From UBA9676 sp036005525 (GTDB taxonomy: Bacteria; Actinomycetota; Actinomycetes; Streptosporangiales; Streptosporangiaceae): 64,000 bases of DNA. Position 1 is the stretch's first letter; every line of letters starts with the position of its first letter. Both the position numbers and the translations under genes were made by a program. The stretch is taken from NCBI GenBank assembly GCA_036005525.1, contig DASYQM010000003.1:4910-68909 (forward strand). Direction: 5' to 3'. The notes under the pieces are model-generated. The model was not told the DNA's origin, made no database searches, and was given only the letters and a program-made list of their open reading frames with translations. Shown one piece after another: positions 32,623-40,877 of the stretch.

Positions 32623-33390
32623 CTACCACTCCAGCACATAGGGCTCCCCGGTGGCGCGGAAGTGGCCCACGTTGATGCATTCGGTGCGCCCGATCCGGAC
32701 CCGGCGGGCCAGCGGCTGGTGCACGTGGCCGAACAGCACATAGCGGGGCTGGGTCCGCCTGACCTGCCGGAGCAGCGCCTCACTCCCCCGCTCCACCCTC
32801 CGGGCAACCGCGTCGTACAGCAGCTGGGGAACGGCCGGCGGGATGTGAGAGCACAGCACGTCGACCGCCCCGACCGCCGCTACCTTGGCCGCGTACGCGT
32901 CATCGTCGATCTCGTTGGGCGTCCGGTAGGGCGAGTGCAGCCCGCCGCCCACGAACCCGAACGTCCAGCCCCCGAGCTCTATCCGCTCCCCGTCGAGCAC
33001 GTGGTGCCCGGGACGCAGGTGCTCGCCCCACAGCTGGGGGATGTCCACGTTGCCGTAGGTCAGGTAGGCAGGTTGGGGCAGCGCGGCGAACAGCTCCGCG
33101 TACTGGCGGGAGGCGGCATCCCGGATGTGCCGGGCGGGATCGCCGCCGAGCTGCCGCCAGAGCCCGGCGGACAGGGCCCGCGCCTCGTCGAACCTTTTCG
33201 CCGTCCGCAGCGCGACGAACTGCCGCGCCGCATCGGCGCCGAACAGGTCCGCGAAGATCCCCTGCCCGTGGTCCGCATAATCCACGAACAGCAGCAGATC
33301 CCCGAGGCACAGCAGCGCGTCCGCGCCCACCGCCGCGCGGCGCAGCGGGCCGGCCGCCCCGTGCACGTCGCTCACCACGTGAACCCGCAT
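32623..33390 (-). CDS. Calcineurin-like metallophosphoesterase
   Basis: A 255-residue dinuclear metal phosphoesterase: MRVHVVSDVHG (Asp, His), LLCLGDLLLF (Asp), TYGNVD (Asn), CSHIPPAV (His) and FGHVHQPLA (GHxH). ATG 33390 is preceded at 6 nt by TAATGT (33397-33402 on the other strand), a leaderless layout. The substrate, nucleotide or phosphoprotein, cannot be assigned. Confidence 0.88.
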   Translation of the reverse strand: MRVHVVSDVHGAAGPLRRAAVGADALLCLGDLLLFVDYADHGQGIFADLFGADAARQFVALRTAKRFDEARALSAGLWRQLGGDPARHIRDAASRQYAELFAALPQPAYLTYGNVDIPQLWGEHLRPGHHVLDGERIELGGWTFGFVGGGLHSPYRTPNEIDDDAYAAKVAAVGAVDVLCSHIPPAVPQLLYDAVARRVERGSEALLRQVRRTQPRYVLFGHVHQPLARRVRIGRTECINVGHFRATGEPYVLEW

Positions 33391-33455
33391 GCCGACACAT
33401 TAGGGCGTGTCTCGCCGGTCTCCCGCGGCGTGCTCGAAGTCGGCGTGCGGTGGGG

Positions 33456-33546
33456 CGGGTCATCCGCGCCCGGATGGCAAGGCGCGAGAACGCCGCCAGG
33501 CGGGATGCGGGGACACGCGAGCCCAGCAGTCCTGTTGCCGGGGCCC
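33456..33546. repeat. 91-bp dispersed repeat, copy 2
   Basis: Near-identical to 24268-24358 and in the same orientation. It lies between the metallophosphoesterase and FadD15 genes, about 80 bp before the fadD15 start. Several of the mismatches are G/A or C/T changes. Confidence 0.85.
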
Positions 33547-33624
33547 CTAAGCTAAAGAGGCAGGTTCCGGGCCCGGCCGCAGGATGGCCCTGCCAGTCGG
33601 CGCGGGCCGGCGCAAGGAGGCCCC

Positions 33625-35532
33625 ATGCGCGAGTACAGCACCCCGGCCGTCGTTGAGGTGCCGGCTTCCGCGCGCCTGACCGACACCGTCTTCGAGCGGG
33701 CCGAGCGCGACCCCGGGCTGGTGGTCCTGCGGCGCAAGACGAGCCCGGCGTCCTCCCGGACCAGGCACGGGGACCGGGAGACGGCGTGGCGGGACGTCAC
33801 GGCACGCGAGTTCCTCGACGAGGTCGCCGCGCTCGCCAAGGGGTTCATGGCGGCCGGCATCGGCGAGGGCGACCGGGTCGGCATCATGTCGCGCACGCGC
33901 TACGAGTGGACCGTGCTCGACTACGCGCTCTGGGCCGCCGGCGCGGTCCCGGTGCCGGTGTACGAAACCTCCTCCGCCGAGCAGGTGGAATGGATCCTGA
34001 GCGACTCGGGCGCGCGTGCCGTCGTGGTCGAGACCCGGGCGCACCTGGAGCTGGTCACCGAGGTGCTGCGCCGGCTGCCCGACGTGCGGCGGGTGTGGGT
34101 GATCGACGCCAGCCCGCCGACGGCCGCCGGCGGCCCGGGCGGGCTCGCCTCCCCGGTCGCTGCCCAGTCGCTCGATGCGCTGGTGGCCGAGGGTGCTGGG
34201 GTCGGCGAGGCCGACCTCACCCAGCGCCGGACGTCGGCCGGGGCGGGCGATTTCGCCACGATCATCTACACCTCGGGTACCACCGGCCGGCCGAAGGGGT
34301 GCGAGATCACCCACGGCAACCTGCTCGCCAACGCGCGTAACGCGGTCCGCGGGCCGCTGTCGGTGATCTTCGATACGCCCGGTGCGTCGACCCTGCTCTT
34401 CCTTCCCCTCGCGCATTCGTTCGCGCGCCTCATCGAGGTCGCCGTCGTGGAGGCCGGCGGCGTGCTCGGCCACACCTCCGACGTGGCCTACCTGCTGCCG
34501 GAGCTTGCCACGTTCCAGCCCACGTTCCTGCTCGCCGTGCCCAGGGTGTTCGAGAAGGTCTACAACGGTGCGGAGCAGCAGGCGTCGGAAAGCGGGATCA
34601 GGGGCGCGATCTTCCATGCGGCGGCGCGGACGGCGATCGCCTGGAGCAGCGCGTTCGGCACTCACGACACTTCCTCGGCCGACGGGCCGGGCCCCGCGCT
34701 GCGGCTACGGCACGCCGTCTTCGACCGCCTGGTCTACCGCAAGCTCCGCGCCGCGGTCGGCGGGCGGGTGGGGCACTCGGTCTCCGGCGGTGCGGCGCTC
34801 GGGGACCGGCTCAGCCATTTCTTCCGCGGCGCCGGGATCACCATCGTCGAGGGATACGGCCTCACCGAGACCACCGCCGCCTCCACGGTGAACCGCCCCA
34901 GCCGCAACAAGATCGGAACCGTCGGCCAGCCGCTGCCGGGCGTGTCCGTGCGGATCGCCGAGGACGGGGAGATCCTCCTCTCCGGGCACAACCGGTTCGT
35001 CGGTTACTGGCACAACGACGCCGCGACATCCGAGGCGCTGACCCCCGACGGCTGGCTGCGCACCGGCGACATTGGTGAGCTCGACGACGAGGGCTACCTG
35101 CGGGTGACCGGCCGGAAGAAGGAACTGATCGTGACCGCGGGCGGCAAGAACGTCTCGCCCGCCGTGCTCGAGGACCGGATCCGCGCCCACCTGCTGGTCA
35201 GCCAGTGCCTGGTGGTGGGGGACGGCCGGCCCTACGTGGCCTGCCTGATCACCCTGGATCCGGAGGCGGTCCGCACGTGGCTGGCCCGCCGCAACCGCCC
35301 CGCTGACACCAGCCTCGCCAGCCTGGCCGACGACCCGGATCTGATCGCCGAGCTCCAGACCGCGGTCGACGACGCCAACAAGGCCGTATCCAGGGCCGAG
35401 TCCATCAGGCGGTTCCGCGTGCTCGCCACCGACTTCACCGAGGAGGCCGGATACCTGACGCCGTCGCTCAAGCTGCGCCGCAGCATGGTCACGAAGGATT
35501 TCGCGGATGAGATCGAGGCGCTCTACTCCTGA
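33625..35532 (+). CDS. fadD15: Long-chain fatty acyl-CoA ligase, FadD15-like
   Basis: A 635-residue long-chain acyl-CoA synthetase. Motifs: IIYTSGTTGRPKGCEITHGN, FLPLAHSFAR, VPRVFEKVYN, the linker-side VSGGAALGDRL, EGYGLTETTAAST, TPDGWLRTGDIGELDDEGYLRVTGRKKELIVTAGGKNVSP and the C-terminal SLKLRR with lysine. The length and the split insertions around residues 290-340 match the FadD15 group rather than the shorter 19107-20675 enzyme. ATG 33625 follows AAGGAGG. It is the syntenic equivalent of Rv2187. Confidence 0.92.
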   Translation: MREYSTPAVVEVPASARLTDTVFERAERDPGLVVLRRKTSPASSRTRHGDRETAWRDVTAREFLDEVAALAKGFMAAGIGEGDRVGIMSRTRYEWTVLDYALWAAGAVPVPVYETSSAEQVEWILSDSGARAVVVETRAHLELVTEVLRRLPDVRRVWVIDASPPTAAGGPGGLASPVAAQSLDALVAEGAGVGEADLTQRRTSAGAGDFATIIYTSGTTGRPKGCEITHGNLLANARNAVRGPLSVIFDTPGASTLLFLPLAHSFARLIEVAVVEAGGVLGHTSDVAYLLPELATFQPTFLLAVPRVFEKVYNGAEQQASESGIRGAIFHAAARTAIAWSSAFGTHDTSSADGPGPALRLRHAVFDRLVYRKLRAAVGGRVGHSVSGGAALGDRLSHFFRGAGITIVEGYGLTETTAASTVNRPSRNKIGTVGQPLPGVSVRIAEDGEILLSGHNRFVGYWHNDAATSEALTPDGWLRTGDIGELDDEGYLRVTGRKKELIVTAGGKNVSPAVLEDRIRAHLLVSQCLVVGDGRPYVACLITLDPEAVRTWLARRNRPADTSLASLADDPDLIAELQTAVDDANKAVSRAESIRRFRVLATDFTEEAGYLTPSLKLRRSMVTKDFADEIEALYS

Positions 35533-35563
35533 CTGACCAGGGGCGCCGGCGACGGAGCGCCGC

Positions 35564-36700
35564 CTAGCTGTACCGCCCGGCCAGGATCTGGTGCAGTCGC
35601 TGCGCGACCAGGTCCCACCGCCATTCCTGGTCGATCCAGGCCATGCCCTTCTCCCCCATGGCCCGGGCACCGGCTGGATCGGTGAGCAGGTGCACGAGCC
35701 GGCCGGCGACTTCTGCCGGGCTGCGCCCCGAGACGACGTACCCGGTCTCGCCGGCCCGGATGGCGTCGGGCGCGTTCCCGGAGTCGCCGCCGATCACGGG
35801 CAGGCCGGTCGCGGACGCCTCCAGGTAGACGATGCCGAGGCCCTCGACGTCCAGGCCGTGCCTGCGGGTGCGGCAGGGCATCGCGAACACGTCTCCGGCG
35901 TCGTAGTAGGCCGGCAGCTCAGGCCAGGGCACCGGTCCGGTGAAGATGACCGAGCCGGCCACACCAAGCCCATGGGCAAGCCGCCGCAGCCTGCCGGCGT
36001 ACGGCCCGCCGCCGACCAGCAGCAGTGCCGCGTCCGGCACGGTGGTCCGGACCTCCGGCCAGGCCCGGATCAGCGTGTCCTGCCCCTTGCGGGGCACGAG
36101 TCGCGACACGCAGATCACCACCGGCCGGCTGGCGATCCCGAGACGGTCCCGGACGGCGGCACCCCCGGCACCCGGGCGGAAGGCCTCGGAGTCGACGCCG
36201 GGCGCGAGCCGGGTCATCCGCGCCGCCGCCGCCGCGGACAGTGCCCTCGCGAGCCGCGCCCGGGTGTATTCGCCGAGGTAAGTGACCGTATCCACGGAAT
36301 CGCCGATGCGGCGGAGCAGGCTGCGTGCGCCAGGCAGCGCCGCCCAGCCCGCCTCGTGCCCGTGGGTGATGGCGACCAGCCGCCGCGCACCGGCCCGCCG
36401 CAGCGACGGCGCAAGCAGCCCCAGCGGCGCCGCCGCGCCGAACAGCACCGTGTCGCAGCCGTCGCGGCCGAGCAGCCGGGCCGCCCGGCGCGCCACCGAC
36501 GGCACCGGCAGCATCAAGGACGTGGGATGACGCTCCACCGGGAACGGCTGGGCCGCATCGAACTCTGCCGCCCCCTCCCAGGCGGGCGCGTAGACGGTGA
36601 CGCTGCCCTTCGGCAGCCGGACCGCGAGTGCATGCACGAAGGACTGGATCCCGCCTGCTCGCGGCGGGAAGTCGTTGGTCACGATCAGGACCTTCGGCAT
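35564..36700 (-). CDS. pimB: Phosphatidyl-myo-inositol mannosyltransferase, PimB-type GT4
   Basis: GDP-mannose-dependent alpha-(1-6) mannosyltransferase adding the second mannose to phosphatidylinositol mannoside at the inner membrane face. The 378-residue GT-B fold has VTNDFPPRAGGIQSFVHALA at the N-terminus, the donor loop ICVSRLVPRKGQDTLIRAW, GGGPYAGRLRRLA and the acidic motif with EGLGIVYLEASATGLPVIGG. The next conserved block DSGNAPDAI follows. It sits beside FadD15 as in M. tuberculosis (Rv2188c). The start ATG 36700 has a GGGGAGCG site. Presence of this gene implies PIM-containing membranes. Confidence 0.9.
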   Translation of the reverse strand: MPKVLIVTNDFPPRAGGIQSFVHALAVRLPKGSVTVYAPAWEGAAEFDAAQPFPVERHPTSLMLPVPSVARRAARLLGRDGCDTVLFGAAAPLGLLAPSLRRAGARRLVAITHGHEAGWAALPGARSLLRRIGDSVDTVTYLGEYTRARLARALSAAAAARMTRLAPGVDSEAFRPGAGGAAVRDRLGIASRPVVICVSRLVPRKGQDTLIRAWPEVRTTVPDAALLLVGGGPYAGRLRRLAHGLGVAGSVIFTGPVPWPELPAYYDAGDVFAMPCRTRRHGLDVEGLGIVYLEASATGLPVIGGDSGNAPDAIRAGETGYVVSGRSPAEVAGRLVHLLTDPAGARAMGEKGMAWIDQEWRWDLVAQRLHQILAGRYS

Positions 36701-36806
36701 CGCGCTCCCCGCGTCGCGGGCACATCGGGTGCTCGGGGCGCGGCTGACGCGCTGCCCGCGACGGTAGCGGAGCGATTCTAGTGTTCCCGCCGCCGTCTGC
36801 CGGGCA

Positions 36807-36866
36807 AGGCCGTGTCTCGTGAATCCATGCCGTAGCAGCAGGCTGGAGATTTGCGAGACACGGCCT
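36807..36866. repeat. 13-bp inverted repeat with 34-nt loop between nlpC and pimB
   Basis: AGGCCGTGTCTCG (36807-36819) and CGAGACACGGCCT (36854-36866) are perfect complements. The element lies 18 nt after the NlpC stop on the minus strand, so it could end that transcript; no T-run follows. Confidence 0.7.
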
Positions 36867-36883
36867 CGGTCAGCGGCCGGAGG

Positions 36884-37903
36884 TCACGGCCGGACGGCGC
36901 CGACCAGGTTCGCCGCGTACCAGGAACTGGACAGGCTGACCTTCTCCACGGTCATCCCGGGCTGCGGAGCGTCGATGAGCATCCCGCCGCCCACATAGAT
37001 GCCCACGTGGCTGTCGCCGGCGAACTCCAGGATGTCGCCGGGCTGGAGCGCGGACGTCGGCACCGACGGCAGGCTGGCCTGTCCCTCGCTGGTACGAGGG
37101 ATGGCGACCCCGGCCGCGGCCCACGCGCTCATGGTCAGCCCGGAACAGTCGAACCCGGACCCGCACGGACCGGTGCCGCCGAAGACATACGGGCAGCCCA
37201 GCTGCGCGTAGGCGAACGCAACCGCCTTCCCGGCCGCGCCGTTGGCGGGGACGTTGTTGGTGGCGCTGGTCGTGCCGCCCCCGCCGATCAGGTCGCTCTG
37301 CTGCTCTGTGGTGAGCGTGGCGAGCATGTCCTTCTGCTTTTGGATGAGCTTGTTCAGGTTGGCCTTCTGCCCCGCCAGCTGCTTCTTGAGCTTTGCCACG
37401 GCCGTCTCGGTCCGCTGCACGGTCTGCTTGGCCCCCGCCAGTGCGTTGGCCGCCGCGAGGAACTCCTGGAGCTGCTGCTGGCGGCTTGTGGACAGGTGGA
37501 TGAGGATCGCCGACTGCGCCAGGACGGCCTGCGGGTCGTTCGAGGTCAGCGGGGCGAGCGACGAGTTCAGGGTGCCGTTCTGGTATGCGAAGGAAGCGAC
37601 CTGCGCGATCCTGCCCTGCATCTCGTGGAACGCGGCCTGATCCTTGGCCAGCTCCTGGTTGACCATCTTCAGCCGCTGCCTGGCCCCGGACAGGTCCTGC
37701 GACACCTGGTCGTAGCGCTGGATGAGCACGTTCTCCTGCGCGGTCAGCTTGTTGAGCTTGGCTTTGACCTCACTGATCGTGGGCTGGGGCGACGCGCCCG
37801 CAGCTCCGGCGGTAATGATCAGCCCGGCGGCGGCGAATAGCGCGGCAGCGGCCGACACGCCGCGCCGAATGAGGGGAGACCGGATGAGTGGACGCGTACC
37901 CAC
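36884..37903 (-). CDS. Secreted NlpC/P60 peptidoglycan endopeptidase with coiled coil
   Basis: A 339-residue exported cell-wall hydrolase. A signal peptide (RRGVSAAAALFAAAGLIITAGAAGA) is followed by a long coiled coil (about 40-205, rich in Gln, Lys and Leu), a Gly/Ser linker and the NlpC/P60 domain with catalytic Cys in GFDCSGLTMSAW, His in DSHVGIYVGGG and a third polar residue near LIDAPQPG. It resembles RipA-type D,L-endopeptidases and is the Rv2190c counterpart. A probable c-di-AMP riboswitch precedes it, so expression is likely shut off when c-di-AMP is high. Confidence 0.92.
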   Translation of the reverse strand: MGTRPLIRSPLIRRGVSAAAALFAAAGLIITAGAAGASPQPTISEVKAKLNKLTAQENVLIQRYDQVSQDLSGARQRLKMVNQELAKDQAAFHEMQGRIAQVASFAYQNGTLNSSLAPLTSNDPQAVLAQSAILIHLSTSRQQQLQEFLAAANALAGAKQTVQRTETAVAKLKKQLAGQKANLNKLIQKQKDMLATLTTEQQSDLIGGGGTTSATNNVPANGAAGKAVAFAYAQLGCPYVFGGTGPCGSGFDCSGLTMSAWAAAGVAIPRTSEGQASLPSVPTSALQPGDILEFAGDSHVGIYVGGGMLIDAPQPGMTVEKVSLSSSWYAANLVGAVRP

Positions 37904-37919
37904 GTAGCGACTCGCTCCT

Positions 37920-38125
37920 TCTCCCCTCCCGCCGAACCGGTGGGTCTACCCGGGCTCGGGCGGCTGAGCCAGCGCCCTACGGCCCCGGCCGGGGGAGGCC
38001 GAGGCCGACTCACCCGTGGGGGCTCCTCGGGCGGGGATACCGAGGACGGTCCTCCGGTGGTCTCCGGCTCCCCGGCCGCGGGGTGTGGCCGGGGCTTCGG
38101 CGGTGGCCGGATCACCGTCGCCCAT
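37920..38125 (-). promoter_or_regulatory. Probable c-di-AMP (ydaO-type) riboswitch upstream of the NlpC/P60 gene
   Basis: On the minus strand, the leader of the NlpC/P60 gene contains, in the right order, GGAGACCACC (plus 38056-38065), CACGGGTGAGTCGGCC (38003-38018) and a terminal block beginning CCCGAGCCCGGGTAGACCC and continuing CACCGGTTCGGCGG (about 37927-37960), then a GGAGAAGGAG ribosome site. These resemble the ydaO motif blocks GGGUGAAUC and CCGAAUCCG-UCAGCUAACC-GGCG. Cell-wall hydrolase genes are the standard targets of this riboswitch in actinobacteria. Covariance-model scoring was not possible here. Confidence 0.62.
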
Positions 38126-38264
38126 CATGGGCGACTGCGGAGTGATCCAACCGGGGCCGACATTAGTAAAACGCACCCACTCCCGTCTCACATTTGGCTA
38201 ATCCGGCGTGGCGCTTCCTGGCTTCCGGTTATCCACAGGCGCCGGGCACATGTACTCTCACCAG

Positions 38265-38447
38265 TCACGATGCCCGTGCCACCGGCCACTGCATGCGGAG
38301 CGGTGACACCAGCTTCGCGTCCGAGAGGACGCGAAGGGCGCGCCGTTCCGCCTCCCCGATCTCGGTCGTCCGGCCGAGCAGCGCCGTGACCACGCAATCG
38401 GCGCAGGCGACGTCACGCATCTCGCATCGCTCGCAATCAATCAGCAT
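38265..38447 (-). CDS. Small CxxC/CxxC protein, likely zinc ribbon
   Basis: A 60-residue protein starting MLIDCERCEMRDVACADCVVTALLG, with CxxC and a second CxxC eight residues later, suggesting a zinc knuckle; the rest is helical and charged. ATG 38447 follows GGAGGG. It is probably a stand-alone gene between the exonuclease and the NlpC leader. Similar small proteins occur in this place in related actinobacteria (from memory). Function unknown. Confidence 0.75.
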   Translation of the reverse strand: MLIDCERCEMRDVACADCVVTALLGRTTEIGEAERRALRVLSDAKLVSPLRMQWPVARAS

Positions 38448-38559
38448 GATCCCTCCATCAGGCACGGCTTCCGCCGAACGGCCCGGCGGCCGCGACGGAA
38501 AACACGCTAAAAGGTGCCACTGACAATCCACCGCCACCGCCCATGCCGCTCACGCCAAC

Positions 38560-38667
38560 GGGCCGACCGTGCCACGCACGCCAGCGGGCCGGCCATGCCC
38601 CGCACAGAAGCGGGCCGGCCGTGCCACGCACACGCCAGCGGGCCGGCCATGCCGCGCCCACACCAGA
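38560..38667. repeat. Tandem array of four 26-28-bp units
   Basis: Four units start gggccg(g/a)cc(g/a)tgccncgca at 38560, 38586, 38612 and 38640. The A/G alternation after the second GCC gives a two-unit rhythm. Units are contiguous, so this is a minisatellite, not a spacer-repeat array. Confidence 0.75.
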
Positions 38668-38763
38668 GCGACGGGCGTTCCGGGCCGGGCGGAGGTGCTC
38701 CGCGGACGGTCCGGGGCGGGGCGAATGTCGGCGCACCTGGGCGGGACTGTCGGTACCTCGTCC

Positions 38764-38769
38764 TACCGT
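38764..38769 (+). promoter_or_regulatory. -10 hexamer TACCGT for leaderless exonuclease mRNA
   Basis: TACCGT is followed by 6 nt and GTG 38776. The conserved exonuclease fold begins about 17 residues later, so this start fits. Confidence 0.55.
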
Positions 38770-38775
38770 TACCCC

Positions 38776-39615
38776 GTGATCACCTGGGAAACGGCAGCGG
38801 AGACGGCACTGGCACCGGATCCGGGCCGTCCGCTCGACGAAACCGACTTCGTCGTGGTCGACGTGGAGACGACCGGCTGGGCCCCGGCCAAGGCCCAGAT
38901 CACCGAGGTAGCCGCGGTCAGGGTCAGTGGCGGTCACCTGCTGGGCCAGTTCTCCTCGCTGGTCAACCCCGGCAGCGCGATTCCCGAGCGGGTCGCGGCG
39001 CTCACCGGCATCAGCGACGCGCTGGTCGCGGCCGCGCCCCCGCTGGACCGGGTGATGCCCGCGTTCCTGGCGTTCGCGCGCGGCGGTGTGCTCATCGCCC
39101 ACAACGCGCCGTTCGACGTCGGCTTCCTGACAGCCGCGTGCCAGGCCTGTGGCCTGCCCTGGCCGGATTTCCCGGTAGTGGACACGGTGGAACTCGCCCG
39201 GTGGGCGCTCGGCGAGGATGAGGTGCCCAACTGCAAGCTGTCCACCCTCGCGGCGTTCTTCGGGGCCCGCACCACGCCCCAGCATCGCGCCCTCGCGGAC
39301 GCGCTGGCCACGGCCGACGTGCTGCTCGGCCTGCTGCCCAGGGTCTCGGCCGCCGGTGTCGGGACGCTTGCCGAGCTGAGTGCCGTGCTGGACCTCGCCA
39401 GGCGGCAATCCCGGTTCGGCCCGGCCTGGGTGCGCTGGCTCCGGCGGCGGGCTCGAGATCTGCGGCGGGCCCGCTGGGCGGTACGCTACCGGCGATGGCT
39501 GGGCATCGACGCCCGAGGAGGCAGACGTGGTCACCGCGATCGTCCTGGTGAGAGCCGACGTGGCGCGCATACCGGAAACGGCGGAAGCGATAGCCCAGAT
39601 CCCGCAGGTCAGTGA
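38776..39615 (+). CDS. DnaQ-like DEDDh 3'-5' exonuclease
   Basis: A 279-residue exonuclease of the DNA polymerase III epsilon type: FVVVDVETTGW (Asp, Glu), LIAHNAPFDVGFL (Asp) and QHRALADALATADVL (His, Asp) give the DEDDh set. The C-terminal 60 residues are Arg-rich. It corresponds in position to M. tuberculosis Rv2191 but lacks the UvrC-like nuclease part. The frame overlaps the next gene by 89 nt. The role is probably in repair or nucleotide-pool hygiene. Confidence 0.85.
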   Translation: MITWETAAETALAPDPGRPLDETDFVVVDVETTGWAPAKAQITEVAAVRVSGGHLLGQFSSLVNPGSAIPERVAALTGISDALVAAAPPLDRVMPAFLAFARGGVLIAHNAPFDVGFLTAACQACGLPWPDFPVVDTVELARWALGEDEVPNCKLSTLAAFFGARTTPQHRALADALATADVLLGLLPRVSAAGVGTLAELSAVLDLARRQSRFGPAWVRWLRRRARDLRRARWAVRYRRWLGIDARGGRRGHRDRPGESRRGAHTGNGGSDSPDPAGQ

Positions 39616-39814
39616 GGTCTACTCCGTCACCGGCGAGTTCGACCTGGTGGCGCTGGTCCGGGTACGCGCGCACGAGGAACTGGCCGACGTCATCCCCGGC
39701 GCACTGAACCGGGTGCCGGGTGTGAATCACACCGAGACGCACATCGCCTTCCGCACCTACTCACGTCACGACCTCGAAGCCGCGTTCGCGCTCGGCTACC
39801 CCGAAACCTCCTGA
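39527..39814 (+). CDS. Lrp/AsnC ligand-binding (RAM) domain protein, stand-alone
   Basis: A 95-residue protein composed only of the regulator-of-amino-acid-metabolism domain: AIVLVRADVARIPETAEAIAQIPQVSEVYSVTGEFDLVALVRV and VNHTETHIAFRTY. There is no helix-turn-helix. GTG 39527 has a GAGGAGG site 6 nt upstream. Stand-alone RAM proteins bind amino acids and may modulate full-length Lrp proteins. The position beside trpD suggests amino-acid metabolism; convergent overlap with trpD is 19 nt. Confidence 0.88.
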   Translation: MVTAIVLVRADVARIPETAEAIAQIPQVSEVYSVTGEFDLVALVRVRAHEELADVIPGALNRVPGVNHTETHIAFRTYSRHDLEAAFALGYPETS

Positions 39815-40860
39815 CCCGCCAGGCGCTGGCTGGTCTCCACCCAGCGGCCCAGCAGCGCCCGGGCGGCGCCCGAGTCGAGCGCGGCCGCCGCTTTGGCGCA
39901 GCCGTCGGCGAGCGCCTGCTGGAGGCCCGCGGCCCCGGGCACGCCTGCCGCGGCGGCGAGCGCGGCGGCGGCGTTGAGTACCACGGCGTCGCGGATGGCG
40001 CCGGCCTCACCGGCCAGCACCGAGTGGACCACGGCCGCGTTGTGCGCCGCGTCCCCGCCGCGCAGCGCGCCGGGCTGCGACAGCGGGATTCCCAGCGCGG
40101 CGGGGTCGAGCACGGTCTGGCTGACCTCGCCGGCGTGGACCACCCAGACGGAGGACGTGTCCGCCGTCGTCAGCTCGTCCAGCCCGTCGTCGCCGTGGAA
40201 CACCATGGCCGAGCAGCCGCGCCCCGCCAGCACCCCGGCGATGACCGGGCCCATGCGCGGATCGGAGACCCCGACCGCCAGCGCCCGGGGGCGCGCCGGG
40301 TTGGCCACCGGGCCGAGGAAGTTGAAGACCGTCGGCACCCCGAGTTCGCGCCGGGGCGCGGCCGTGTGCCGCAGGGCCGGGTGATACAGCGGCGCGAACA
40401 GGAACGCGATCCCGACCTCCGCCACCAGCCGCGCGCTGGACTCCGGCGGCAGGCCGATCGCCACCCCGAGCGCTTCCAGCACGTCCGCCGCCCCGCAGGC
40501 CGAGGTGGCCGCGCGGTTGCCGTGCTTGGCCACCCGTGCGCCCGCCGCGGCGGCGACGATCGCTCCCATGGTGGAGATGTTGACCGTGCGCGCCCCGTCC
40601 CCGCCGGTGCCGACCAGGTCCACCAGCGGCCCCGGCACGCTGATCGGGGTCGCGCGGTCCAGCATGGTCTGGGCCAGCCCGCTCAGCTCGGCGGCCGTCT
40701 CGCCCTTCATCCGCAGCGCCACGCCGAACCCGGCGATCTGGGCGGGCGTCGCCGCGCCCTCCATGATCTCGCCCATCGCCCAGGCAGTATCGTCAGAGGT
40801 CAGGGCCTCTCCCCTGACCAGGGTGCCCATCAGCGCGGACCAGGTGGCAGGTGCGTCCAT
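39796..40860 (-). CDS. trpD: Anthranilate phosphoribosyltransferase
   Basis: Tryptophan-pathway enzyme joining anthranilate and PRPP, 354 residues. Motifs: DLVGTGGDGARTVNISTMGAIVAAAAG, KHGNRAATSACGAADVLEALG, FLFAPLYHPALRH, RRELGVPTVFNFLGPVANPA and VFHGDDGLDELT. No other trp gene is nearby; trpD separated from the rest and placed next to the cytochrome cluster is the usual actinobacterial arrangement (Rv2192c). Start ATG 40860 with GAGGGG upstream. Confidence 0.95.
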   Translation of the reverse strand: MDAPATWSALMGTLVRGEALTSDDTAWAMGEIMEGAATPAQIAGFGVALRMKGETAAELSGLAQTMLDRATPISVPGPLVDLVGTGGDGARTVNISTMGAIVAAAAGARVAKHGNRAATSACGAADVLEALGVAIGLPPESSARLVAEVGIAFLFAPLYHPALRHTAAPRRELGVPTVFNFLGPVANPARPRALAVGVSDPRMGPVIAGVLAGRGCSAMVFHGDDGLDELTTADTSSVWVVHAGEVSQTVLDPAALGIPLSQPGALRGGDAAHNAAVVHSVLAGEAGAIRDAVVLNAAAALAAAAGVPGAAGLQQALADGCAKAAAALDSGAARALLGRWVETSQRLAGQEVSG

Positions 40861-40877
40861 AAGTGCCCCTCGGGCCG

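Larger units (their letters stand above)
38448..38775. other. 328-bp divergent intergenic region carrying a minisatellite
   Basis: It contains the tandem array at 38560-38667 and the leaderless promoter of the exonuclease gene at its right end. Open frames across it are low-complexity and judged non-coding. Confidence 0.55.

Noticed and set aside
38560..38667. Possible CRISPR array
   Set aside because: The 26-28-bp units are contiguous without unique spacers, and no cas genes are in the window.
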